Of a stretch of DNA of 26,140 nt, positions 6,783 through 18,310 are shown piece by piece (positions within the stretch are counted from its first letter, which is position 1; each line of letters starts with the position of its first letter). Source of the stretch: Actinophytocola sp036555685 (lineage in GTDB: Bacteria > Actinomycetota > Actinomycetes > Mycobacteriales > Pseudonocardiaceae). Below the pieces are notes generated by a model. The model saw nothing but the letters and a program-made list of their open reading frames with translations. It was not told where the DNA came from and ran no database searches. Location: the NCBI RefSeq assembly GCF_036555685.1, contig NZ_DATBKY010000225.1:1-26140 (forward strand), read 5' to 3'. The position numbers were made by a program, and so were the translations under genes.

Positions 6783-6986
6783 ATGTTTCCCCGCCCGACC
6801 CCGCTGCGAATTCGTCCCCGCCGCGACTTCCTGCTCGGCGACGAAGGCATGAGCACCGTCGAGTACTGCGTCGGACTGATCGCGGCCGCAGCTCTCGCGG
6901 TCGTGCTCTACGGCATCGTGACCGGCGACGACGTGCTCAACGCGATCACCTCGATCGTCAGGCGCGCACTCACGGTGAAGCTCTGA
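6783..6986 (+). CDS. Flp-like prepilin (DUF4244 family)
   Basis: 67 residues from ATG 6783, with AAGGAG about 10 nt upstream. A basic N-terminal leader of 22 residues ends in DEG, followed by MSTVEYCVGLIAAAALAVV: a class-III type prepilin motif. Cleavage is expected after Gly-22, which puts Glu-27 at position +5 of the mature pilin. The single hydrophobic helix and small size match Flp pilins and DUF4244 proteins (Rv3656c counterpart). It should be the major pilin of the locus. Processing needs a prepilin peptidase, which is not in this window. Confidence 0.9.
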   Translation: MFPRPTPLRIRPRRDFLLGDEGMSTVEYCVGLIAAAALAVVLYGIVTGDDVLNAITSIVRRALTVKL

Positions 6987-7366
6987 TGTCCCCGACCAGG
7001 CCCGGTCGCCGAAAACCCGAACGGGACTCGGGCGCGGTTACCGTCGAGGCGGCCATCGCGCTGGGCGCCTTCATCGCGGTGCTCGCCCTCGCACTTGCGG
7101 CGATCTCGGCAGCGATCGATCAGCTGAGATGCATCGACGCCGCCCGGGAGGCGGCCCGCCTGGTCGCCCGCGGCGAACCCGACCGTGCCCGCGCCGCCGC
7201 CGAACAGATCGCCCCGAGCAGCGCGGACGTCGCGATAAAGATCCAGGCAGACACCATCCAGGTGGACGTCCGGGCGAGACCGGTCAACGGCCTGCTACCC
7301 GGCCTCCAGCTGCACGGCGCCGCCTATGCGATCGCCGAGCCCGGTGTCGTCGAGGACAGTTCGTGA
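6986..7366 (+). CDS. TadE-like pseudopilin
   Basis: 126 residues; the ATG at 6986 shares its A with the TGA of the prepilin gene. After a basic leader of 16 residues comes SGAVTVEAAIALGAFIAVLAL: cleavage after Gly-16 would put Glu-21 at +5, as in TadE pseudopilins. The rest contains DQLRCIDAAREAARLVARGE, a pattern common to TadE-like proteins, and a short beta-rich tail. Counterpart of Rv3655c by position. Probable minor pilin needed for assembly or secretion. Confidence 0.9.
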   Translation: MSPTRPGRRKPERDSGAVTVEAAIALGAFIAVLALALAAISAAIDQLRCIDAAREAARLVARGEPDRARAAAEQIAPSSADVAIKIQADTIQVDVRARPVNGLLPGLQLHGAAYAIAEPGVVEDSS

Positions 7367-7767
7367 CTAAGCAACGAACGGCGCGTGCCGCCGACCGCGG
7401 TTCGGCGACAATGTGGACGGCCGGCGCCATCGCCGCTCTGATGTCCGTCACCGTGCTCGTCGTGTGGCTGGGCGCGGCTGCCGCTACCAGGCATCGAGCC
7501 GCCAGCGCGGCCGACCTCGCGGCACTGGCCGCGGCCGGCGCCGTCACCGAGGGCGAGCGTTTGGCCTGCGGAAAGGCGCGGTGGGTCACCGATCACATGA
7601 GTGTGGAGATGCGCAGTTGCCGCCTGGATGGCGCCGACGCACGGGTGGAGATCGTCGCGAAGCCGCCCGGCGCGCTCGCCGGATTCGGTCCGGCCGAAGC
7701 CCGCGCACGGGCCGGACCGGCCGGTGAGCGTGGCCACGGAGGCCGAACGGTCGTCTTCGGACGGTAA
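7363..7767 (+). CDS. TadE/TadG-like protein (Rv3654c-like)
   Basis: 134 residues from GTG 7363, which overlaps the TGA of the preceding gene (GTGA). RGSATMWTAGAIAALMSVTV is an N-terminal membrane helix after a short basic leader; HRAASAADLAALAAA follows, a signature shared by actinobacterial TadE/G-like proteins of this locus. The pseudopilin Glu at +5 is absent, so it may stay membrane-anchored without processing. Two cysteines (in LACGKARW and MRSCRLDG) could form a disulfide outside the membrane. It is the last gene of the tad operon. A longer open frame upstream of the GTG is only a shadow of the TadE gene. Confidence 0.85.
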   Translation: MTKQRTARAADRGSATMWTAGAIAALMSVTVLVVWLGAAAATRHRAASAADLAALAAAGAVTEGERLACGKARWVTDHMSVEMRSCRLDGADARVEIVAKPPGALAGFGPAEARARAGPAGERGHGGRTVVFGR

Positions 7768-7964
7768 GCGGCAGCGCAGAGACGATGAGCTGTCGTCCGA
7801 CCCGGTCACCGGGCTTCGGTCGTGCCTATCTCGTTACTCGTTCACCGTGCCACAACGACCAGTTGTCGACTGCAAGTTTCTTCTGCCGGTGAACATGTCG
7901 TTAAGTGGCGTAGGGCACCTCGCCGGAAGCGAGCGCCCGAATTACAAGGAGGCAAGCACCCGAG

Positions 7965-8591
7965 ATGTTGGAAATGGATTGGTCGGATAGCTGGCGCAGG
8001 GCCTTCCGCGTCGAGCTGCGCGCACAGGCCATCGGCCTCGCGTGGCGCGGGTGGCCGGTGCTGCCGGGCTCCTATCCGGCTGGCTCGCAGTGGGCGGGCC
8101 GTGAGGGCGAGGAACACACCGGGCCATGCCCCGTCCACCCGGACTGGCAGGACCGGATCGGCACCGAGCCGGAGCAGGTCGCCACGTGGTGGACCGGCCG
8201 GCCCTACAGCCTGCTGCTGGCGACCGGCGTGCAGCTGGACGCCATCGAGGTTCCCGGCCACCTGGGCCGCGGTGCCGCCCGCGTGCTGCGCAGCATCGGC
8301 CTCCCCGTGCCGATCATGGCGACGCCCGACGACCGGTGGACGTTCCTGGTCAACGCCGGCCACGAGCTCGTGCGACCGCTCGCCGAGCACGGCGACGTGA
8401 TCCTGCACGCGGCCGGCAGCTACGTGCCGCTGCCGCCGACCCCGCTGCAGCACGGTGTCGTGCACTGGCGGGTGCGCCCCGAGGTGAACGGCTGGCAGAT
8501 GCCGGAGTCGAGCACCGTGCAGGACGCCCTCGTCGACGCGCTGACCGCGGGCGCGAGCCACGCGCGGTCCGGGCTCGTCACCGCGGACTGA
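7965..8591 (+). CDS. Bifunctional primase/polymerase (Prim-Pol) N-terminal-domain-like protein with altered metal site
   Basis: 208 residues from ATG 7965; AAGGAGG lies 12 nt upstream. The fold pattern fits the archaeo-eukaryotic-type Prim-Pol N-terminal domain: LAWRGWPVLPG at 26-35, CPVHP (55-59), then PYSLLLATG and, at 151-165, the GSYVPLPPTPLQHG segment matching the usual yvvaPPS-h-G motif. The metal-binding DxD is replaced: where hhDVD is expected the protein has AIEVP (93-97), and only single Asp/Glu residues are near. It is probably not an active primase. Rv3647c occupies the same place in Mycobacterium. The function of these stand-alone proteins is not known to me. About 200 bp without a gene separate it from the tad operon, so it likely has its own promoter. 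Confidence 0.75.
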   Translation: MLEMDWSDSWRRAFRVELRAQAIGLAWRGWPVLPGSYPAGSQWAGREGEEHTGPCPVHPDWQDRIGTEPEQVATWWTGRPYSLLLATGVQLDAIEVPGHLGRGAARVLRSIGLPVPIMATPDDRWTFLVNAGHELVRPLAEHGDVILHAAGSYVPLPPTPLQHGVVHWRVRPEVNGWQMPESSTVQDALVDALTAGASHARSGLVTAD

Positions 8592-8604
8592 AGCCATAAG
8601 GGGA

Positions 8605-8952
8605 TTGAGTGGGATGCGCTCAGCAGTACCCGTGAACCAGCACGCTTCGCCGGAAGCACCCTTCCGGCACGCTAGCGGTGGGCGTTCCGCAGAAATGCCG
8701 TTCCACCGCAGCCAACCCGTCCAGCAGTTCGGCACCGCTCCCGCAACCAGGTGGCCGCCCAGTGGACGGGCAGCATGTCAGGCGCTTGCAGGAGTACATC
8801 TCCCGCGGCGCGGTCAGCATCGGACACTCGGCGAGAACCTGGCCCCAGGGATGGCCGTCGCATGCGGAGGTACCCGCCTCCCCGTGACCTCCGCGATCGA
8901 CGGACGCCCCGCCGAAGTCCGAACACTGACCGTGCACCGACCCGCGCGGTAG
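8605..8952 (+). CDS. Possible small protein of unknown function
   Basis: 115 codons from TTG 8605 (or 112 from ATG 8614), beginning 13 nt after the primase-like gene, with AAGGGG in front, and ending at TAGTAG 28 nt before a very strong terminator. Third positions are moderately G/C-rich, less than in the neighbours. The sequence is rich in Pro, Arg, Ala and Gly with no hydrophobic core, membrane helix or recognisable motif. Gene position and the terminator speak for a transcribed unit; the protein composition speaks against. It could equally be an untranslated 3' region or RNA. Confidence 0.3.
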   Translation: MSGMRSAVPVNQHASPEAPFRHASGGRSAEMPFHRSQPVQQFGTAPATRWPPSGRAACQALAGVHLPRRGQHRTLGENLAPGMAVACGGTRLPVTSAIDGRPAEVRTLTVHRPAR

Positions 8953-8979
8953 TAGAAAACTCCACGCGTCTGGCGGCAT

Positions 8980-9030
8980 GCAGCGCGTCGGGGTGCGGAA
9001 TCTCCGCCCCCGACGCGCTGCCTTTTTGTT
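8980..9030 (+). terminator. Strong intrinsic terminator
   Basis: Perfect 14-bp stem (GCAGCGCGTCGGGG at 8980-8993, CCCCGACGCGCTGC at 9008-9021) followed by CTTTTTGTT. It ends plus-strand transcription from the primase-like gene and the possible small gene after it. Confidence 0.92.
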
Positions 9031-9232
9031 GATGATGGCGTATTCCACGACGTTGGACACGACTTGTCGACGACGCTGAAGTTGGGTCCCCCGAGATCAA
9101 CGCTACCGGCGAGCTCCGACAATTCCGGCCGCTAACGGATCTTGCCTGTGGACAACTCACGCCCCGGCCGCGAAACCGAATTCGCAGCCAGTGCTGGGCG
9201 AGGAATGCGTTCGCCGCCAATGGTTGTCAGGG

Positions 9233-9260
9233 TTGTCCACAGTGGCCGGAGTTGTCCACA
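9233..9260 (+). promoter_or_regulatory. Paired DnaA-box-like nonamers (site D)
   Basis: TTGTCCACA at 9233 and 9252, same orientation, 10-nt spacer GTGGCCGGAG. Both are exact matches to the actinobacterial DnaA-box consensus. A PafBC-like promoter starts 23 bp after the second box, the same distance as at site B. Confidence 0.65.
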
Positions 9261-9283
9261 GGTGGCTTGAAGATCGCCGAAAG

Positions 9284-9305
9284 TGTCGGTGTGCGCCAGT
9301 AATGT
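9284..9305 (+). promoter_or_regulatory. PafBC-type (RecA-independent DNA-damage) promoter motif
   Basis: TGTCGGTG (9284-9291), 8 nt, TAATGT (9300-9305): a full match to the TGTCRGTG-N8-TAnnnT pattern known for RecA-independent damage promoters in actinobacteria. It is followed at once by GGAAAGCGGGGGG and CCCCGC. It points toward the 3' end of the helicase gene on the opposite strand, so any transcript would be antisense to it or a short RNA. Confidence 0.55.
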
Positions 9306-9370
9306 GGAAAGCGGGGGGCCCCGCGTCTGACATGATCCACAGTGGAGAGACGATCAACGACGGCGCCGAG

Positions 9371-11725
9371 TCAGGCCGCGGAGTCCTCGCCCTTCGACGA
9401 GCCCACCACGCGGACCACCGCGTCCAGCACCGCGACAGCCGCGGTCTTGTCGAGGGGCTCGTTTCCGTTGCCGCACTTCGGGGACTGCACGCACGACGGG
9501 CATCCCGACGGGCACTCACACGCCGCGATCGCGTCCCGGGTCGCCGTCAGCCACTCGACAAGCGCCGCATGGCCGCGGTCCGCGAAGCCCGCGCCGCCCG
9601 GGTGGCCGTCGTGGACGAAGACCGTCGCCTCGCCCGTGTCGGGGTGCATGGCCGTCGACACGCCGCCGATGTCCCACCGGTCGCACGACGCGAACAGCGG
9701 TAGCAAGCCGATCGCCGCGTGTTCGGCCGCGTGCAGCGCACCCGGCACCTCGCGGTGTGCCACACCGGCCTCCGCCAGCAGGTCCTCGGTCAGCGTGTAC
9801 CAGACCGCCCGCGTGTGGAGCGTCTGCTTCGGCAGGTCCAGCGGGACCTGGTCCAGCACCTGCCCCGACGGCAGTCGCCGCAGGTAGCCGACCACGTGCG
9901 ACGTCACCGCGACCTCACCAAGGTTCACGGTCACTCCGCCGAACGCCCGGTGCGACTCCGTCGACAGCACCGAGATGTCGACCTGCTCGCGCGGCGTCGT
10001 CGACCACTCCGGGTCCTCCCGGTGCACCATCGCCAGCCCGGCCTCCAGGTCCAGCTCGTCCACCACGTACGACGTGCCCTGATGCAGGTACACCGCCCCC
10101 GGATGCACGGTCGCGCACGCCGAGCCCGGGTTCACCGTGCCCAGCAGCCGCCCCGAGTCCGACTCCACCACCGCGACCTGCTCGCCGCCCGACCCGCGGA
10201 TGTCGACCGACGCGTGCGGGCGCTCCCGGGACGTCCAGAACCAGCCCGTCGGCCGGCGGCGCAGCACGCCGTCCGCCACCAGGTCCTCCACTACCCGCCG
10301 CGCCGACTGCCCACCGAGCGACGACAGGCACGCGTCGGTCAGCGGCATCTCCGCCGCCGCGCACGCCAGCTGCGGGGCGAGCACGTACGGGTTCGCCGGG
10401 TCGATCACCGTCGCCTCGACCGGCTTGTCCAGCATCGCCGACGGGTTGTGCACCAGGTACGTGTCCAGCGGGTTGTCCTGCGCCACGAACACGACCAGCG
10501 CTCCGTCCCCAGCGCGTCCCGCGCGCCCGGCCTGCTGCCAGAACGATGCCAGCGTGCCCGGATACCCGGCGACGACCACCGCGTCCAGGCCCGCGATGTC
10601 CACGCCGAGCTCGAGCGCGTTCGTGCTCGCCACACCGAGCAGCGACCCCGAGGCCAGGTCCTTCTCCAGCGCCCGCCGCTCCTCGGGCAGGAACCCCGCC
10701 CGGTAGGCAGCCACCCGCCGCGGCAACGAGGAGTCCACTTCGGACAGCGCGTGCCGGGCCGACAGCGCGGTCAGCTCCGCGCCCCGCCGCGAGCGGACGA
10801 ACGCCAGCGTCCGCGCGCCCTCCACCACCAGGTCCGTCAGGATCCGCGCCGTCTCCGCGCCCGCCGACCGCCGCACCGGCGCGCCGTTCTCGCCCTCGAG
10901 GGCCTCCAGCAGCGGCGGCTCCCACAGCGCGACCGTCCGCGCGCCCTGCGGCGAGGCGTCCGCGGTCACCGCCTCGCACGGCACCCCCGCCAGCAACGAC
11001 GCAGACGACGCCGGGTCCGACACCGTCGCCGACGCCAGCACGAACACCGGGTCCGACCCGTACTTGCGCGCCACCCGCCGCAGCCGGCGCAGCAGCAGCG
11101 CCACATGCGAGCCGAACACCCCGCGGTACCCGTGGCACTCGTCCACCACCACGAACGCCAGCCGCCGGAAGAAATGCGCCCACTTCGCGTGCGCCGGCAG
11201 GATCCCGCGATGCAGCATGTCCGGGTTCGTGAACACCCACCGCGAGTGCGCACGCACCCAGTCCCGCTCCGGCAGCGGCGTGTCCCCGTCGAAGCTCGCC
11301 GCGCGCACCTCCGGCACGTCCAGCGACCCGACCGAGCGCAGCTGGTCCGCCCCGAGCGCCTTCGTCGGCGACAGGTACAGCGCGGTCGCCCGCCGGTCCG
11401 CGCAGAGCGCCGACAGCACGGGTGCCTGGTAGGCGAGCGACTTCCCGGACGCCGTCCCCGTGGCGATAACCACGTGCCGGCCCTCGCGTGCGTGCGTCGC
11501 GGCCTCGACCTGGTGCGCCCACGGCGACTCGACCCCGCACCGCGCGAACGCATCCCGCAGCGAGCCCGGCACCCAGTCCGGCCACGGCACCGGCGACGCC
11601 GCGCGTTCGGGCAGCTCACGCACGTGCCGCAACGGGTTCTCGCCCGTCGGCACGCCGGCGAGCACCCGGTCGAGCAGCCCGCGGCCACGCTCGGCGGCGG
11701 GCCGCGCACCCACCGAAGTACTCAC
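9371..11725 (-). CDS. DEAD/DEAH-box repair helicase with DUF1998 Zn-binding C-terminus (MrfA-like, Rv3649 counterpart)
   Basis: 784 residues from GTG 11725. Motif I ATGTASGKS at 88-96, LSPTKAL (118-124), TNPDMLHRGIL (166-176), motif II DECH (195-198) and LASATVSDP for motif III; the second RecA domain has FVRSRRGAELTALSAR, ASTNALELGVDIAGLD and QQAGRAGRAG (motifs IV-VI). The C-terminal DUF1998 region ends with the four-cysteine cluster CECPSGCPSC...KCGNG. This is the architecture of MrfA, which repairs mitomycin-type lesions in Bacillus independently of UvrABC, and of eukaryotic Hrq1. The frame is open further upstream, but that part is not conserved-looking. The chosen GTG lies 7 nt after the -10 of a PafBC-type promoter, suggesting a leaderless, DNA-damage-induced mRNA. 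Family firm; damage role inferred. Confidence 0.93.
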   Translation of the reverse strand: MSTSVGARPAAERGRGLLDRVLAGVPTGENPLRHVRELPERAASPVPWPDWVPGSLRDAFARCGVESPWAHQVEAATHAREGRHVVIATGTASGKSLAYQAPVLSALCADRRATALYLSPTKALGADQLRSVGSLDVPEVRAASFDGDTPLPERDWVRAHSRWVFTNPDMLHRGILPAHAKWAHFFRRLAFVVVDECHGYRGVFGSHVALLLRRLRRVARKYGSDPVFVLASATVSDPASSASLLAGVPCEAVTADASPQGARTVALWEPPLLEALEGENGAPVRRSAGAETARILTDLVVEGARTLAFVRSRRGAELTALSARHALSEVDSSLPRRVAAYRAGFLPEERRALEKDLASGSLLGVASTNALELGVDIAGLDAVVVAGYPGTLASFWQQAGRAGRAGDGALVVFVAQDNPLDTYLVHNPSAMLDKPVEATVIDPANPYVLAPQLACAAAEMPLTDACLSSLGGQSARRVVEDLVADGVLRRRPTGWFWTSRERPHASVDIRGSGGEQVAVVESDSGRLLGTVNPGSACATVHPGAVYLHQGTSYVVDELDLEAGLAMVHREDPEWSTTPREQVDISVLSTESHRAFGGVTVNLGEVAVTSHVVGYLRRLPSGQVLDQVPLDLPKQTLHTRAVWYTLTEDLLAEAGVAHREVPGALHAAEHAAIGLLPLFASCDRWDIGGVSTAMHPDTGEATVFVHDGHPGGAGFADRGHAALVEWLTATRDAIAACECPSGCPSCVQSPKCGNGNEPLDKTAAVAVLDAVVRVVGSSKGEDSAA

Positions 11726-11732
11726 GCCGACG

Positions 11733-11754
11733 AGCTTCGCACATCCCACCGACA
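11733..11754 (-). promoter_or_regulatory. PafBC-type DNA-damage promoter of the helicase
   Basis: Minus strand: TGTCGGTG (11754-11747), 8 nt, GAAGCT (11738-11733), then CGTCGGC and the GTG start. The upstream part is an exact match to the RecA-independent damage motif; the -10 keeps only its A at position 2 and final T. The placement would give a leaderless mRNA and fits a repair helicase. Confidence 0.55.
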
Positions 11755-11769
11755 CTGCCCGCGCGACCG

Positions 11770-11975
11770 TCACGGCGCGCGGCGAGCAACTGCTCCCGGA
11801 GGATGTCCGCGGGCCTGCTGGTGCTGGGCGAGCTCGCGGGGGACGTGCAGGTAGATCCAGCGGACCGGCAGTGGGCCGTGCCGGGAGCCGGCGACGACGT
11901 CGGCGTGTCCGCACCGGCTATCGGGGTCGACCGGTCGAACGCAGCAGGGATCAGGCGGGATTCCACAGCGGGCAC
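11770..11975 (-). pseudogene. Possible frameshifted small gene upstream of the helicase
   Basis: On the minus strand a frame open from 11982 to TGA at 11772-11770 encodes CGHADVVAGSRHGPLPVRWI, YLHVPRELAQHQQARG and a short tail, with nearly all codons ending in G or C, as in real genes here. No ATG, GTG or TTG exists in that frame after its upstream stop (11985-11983). In another frame GTG 11975 opens with PAVESRLIPAAFDRSTPIAG, also codon-like, so a single frameshift near 11910-11920 could join a complete protein of about 70 residues. It is either a decayed gene, a sequence error, or chance. The family is not recognised. Confidence 0.3.
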
Positions 11976-12076
11976 GGCTCTCTCACATGATCATGGGATC
12001 TCAGCGATCACATGGCCGACGAGGCCGTGCCCGCCCACATTCAGGGTGATCGACTTTGCCGACCCTGACCCTCTCC

Positions 12077-12117
12077 GGGGGCACCCCCGTCATCCATTCT
12101 TCCGGTGAGGACCGACG
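12077..12117 (-). promoter_or_regulatory. PafBC-like promoter half of the composite repeat (site C)
   Basis: Minus strand: CGTCGGTC (12117-12110), 8 nt, AAGAAT (12101-12096), then GGATGACGGGGG and a short GGGGG/CCCCC inverted repeat (12088-12077). It follows the box pair at 12167-12140 after 22 nt. It is a weaker match than the other copies and points toward the helicase. Confidence 0.35.
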
Positions 12118-12139
12118 AAAACGGCTGGTCGGGGGCCTC

Positions 12140-12167
12140 TGTGGACAGGCATGCGGGTTGTGGACGA
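12140..12167 (-). promoter_or_regulatory. Paired DnaA-box-like nonamers (site C)
   Basis: Minus strand: TCGTCCACA (12167-12159), 10-nt spacer ACCCGCATGC, CTGTCCACA (12148-12140). One mismatch to TTGTCCACA in each box. The spacer begins ACCCGC as at site B (ACCCGCGAAC) and nearly as at site A (ACTCGCGCGC). Confidence 0.55.
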
Positions 12168-12389
12168 CCGTGCTGGATCGATTCCCTGGACCGATCACGC
12201 GTGGGGGCCGAAAGTAGGTCGAAAGGCCTGTTGGCGGGATGCCTCGCGGGGCGTGCAAGTACAACCAATAGACTCCGCCGACGTCCCATCAATACCTGGT
12301 GGCGCAGTACGTCCCGCGCAGGGACGACCTCGGCCCGGTCAGGCCGTCCGGTAGCGCGCCGACATCAGGCAGAAGTACCTGGAGGACCG
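12168..12389 (+). promoter_or_regulatory. Upstream region of hppA
   Basis: About 220 bp without a gene. A -10-like TAGACT at 12269-12274 is the best promoter candidate, though no good -35 is seen. CGTCCC/GGGACG (around 12311-12327) could form a small hairpin in the 5' untranslated region. GGAGG stands 4 nt before the hppA start. Confidence 0.3.
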
Positions 12390-14699
<2,310 letters not shown>

Positions 14700-14721
14700 T
14701 CGAATAGCTCGACCCGCAGAG

Positions 14722-14765
14722 AACGGGCCCACCACGGAGAGTCTCGTGGTGGGCCCGTTTCTGTT
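14722..14765 (+). terminator. Intrinsic terminator of hppA
   Basis: Perfect 15-bp stem AACGGGCCCACCACG (14722-14736) / CGTGGTGGGCCCGTT (14745-14759), 8-nt loop, followed by TCTGTT. Its symmetry could also allow termination from the other strand. Confidence 0.9.
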
Positions 14766-14800
14766 CCCAAGGATCGAACTGGTGTTCTATCCTCTCCCGG

Positions 14801-15397
14801 GTGGCCCAGCTGTCGTTCTACTCCGCCGACGCCAACCCGCCGGCCCGCGGCGACATCGCCGGGCTGCTCTGCGGGCCCGGCCGGCTGGTGAGCTTCGGCG
14901 GGGTCACCGCGCGCCTCTCGGTGCCCGTCCCGGAGGCCTGGCGCGGCCAGGCCCTCCGCCGCGCGCTCGCCGACCGCGGCGTCGACGCGACCCTCTACAC
15001 GAGCGGGGACGGGCTGCTCCTGCGTACCGCGTTCCGCCGCGACCTGACCGCGCTCGCCGCCGCGTGGACCGCCGGCACGGAGAAGACGTGCCCGCCGGGA
15101 GTCACCCTCGGTGGCGCCGCATTGCGGCTCTGGGTGCTCGCCGCCGGCGAGTGGACCGACGGCAGCTACCTCCTGCGGCTCGACCCGGCCGCGCCGGACA
15201 CGCACGAGACGCTCGCCGGGGTGGTCACCGCGTGTGGTCTGCCGGCCCATCCGTACAATGCCGAGGACGGTGGCCCTGGCCTGCGCATATCCGGCCGCCG
15301 TCGGCTCGCGCGGCTCGCCGAGCTGGTCGGTCGGCCACCGTCCGCAGCCGCCGAGAGCCACTGGCCGGCGGTATCCCGTGTGCGGCGAACTGCCTGA
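14801..15397 (+). CDS. Conserved-looking protein of unknown function beside topA (weak WhiA/LAGLIDADG-like features)
   Basis: 198 residues from GTG 14801; TATCCT stands 7 nt before it, so the mRNA is probably leaderless, and no ribosome site is present. No membrane helix or signal peptide. Two similar alpha/beta halves seem present: LLRTAFRRDLTALAAAW (72-88) and LRLWVLAAGEWTDGSYLLRL (107-126), followed by TLAGVVTACGLPAHPY and LRISGRRRLARLAELVG. The order (A-x-F or W-x-L-A-A-G, acidic residue, then 'L-x-x-L-V-G') recalls the LAGLIDADG-type N-terminal domain of WhiA, but this is a resemblance only. I do not recognise the family with confidence. It lies about 130 bp upstream of topA in the same direction. 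Confidence 0.7.
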   Translation: MAQLSFYSADANPPARGDIAGLLCGPGRLVSFGGVTARLSVPVPEAWRGQALRRALADRGVDATLYTSGDGLLLRTAFRRDLTALAAAWTAGTEKTCPPGVTLGGAALRLWVLAAGEWTDGSYLLRLDPAAPDTHETLAGVVTACGLPAHPYNAEDGGPGLRISGRRRLARLAELVGRPPSAAAESHWPAVSRVRRTA

Positions 15398-15489
15398 GCG
15401 TGCTACTCAGGTATAGGGGCGTACCGCCGTCGGGGAGTGTGCCGCTAGGCACCTGGGGGTAGGTATCACGATGAGCAACGTGCACACTG

Positions 15490-15510
15490 TCGAGCTGAGA
15501 GTGAGCTCGA
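15490..15510 (+). promoter_or_regulatory. Hairpin in the topA leader
   Basis: TCGAGCT / AGCTCGA form a perfect 7-bp stem with a 7-nt loop, ending 18 nt before the topA start. It lies in the probable leader and could affect translation or mRNA stability. The 130-bp leader region holds TATAGG (15415-15420) as a weak -10 candidate. Confidence 0.3.
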
Positions 15511-15528
15511 CAAGAGAGCGGGACAAGC

Positions 15529-18291
<2,763 letters not shown>

Positions 18292-18310
18292 CAGGCGCTA
18301 CGGTCCTCGC

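Larger units (their letters stand above)
9031..9370. other. Intergenic region with composite regulatory repeat
   Basis: No gene seen in these 340 bp. The stretch holds an inverted DnaA-box-like nonamer (TGTGGACAA, 9147-9155), the paired nonamers at 9233-9260 and a PafBC-like promoter at 9284-9305, all listed separately. The cold-shock gene found beside this helicase in Mycobacterium (cspA) is not present here. Confidence 0.6.

Noticed and set aside
8620..9060. Minus-strand frames of 146 and 182 codons between primase-like gene and helicase
   Set aside because: They run through the perfect terminator hairpin, lack ribosome sites and motifs, and have poor third-position bias.
9222..9241. TTGTCAGGG next to the first box of site D as another damage promoter
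   Set aside because: No TAnnnT hexamer stands 8 nt after TGTCAGGG, so the motif is incomplete.
9719..11854. 711-codon plus-strand frame over the helicase
   Set aside because: His/Arg/Gln-rich antisense frame without any domain; helicase motifs I-VI are on the other strand.
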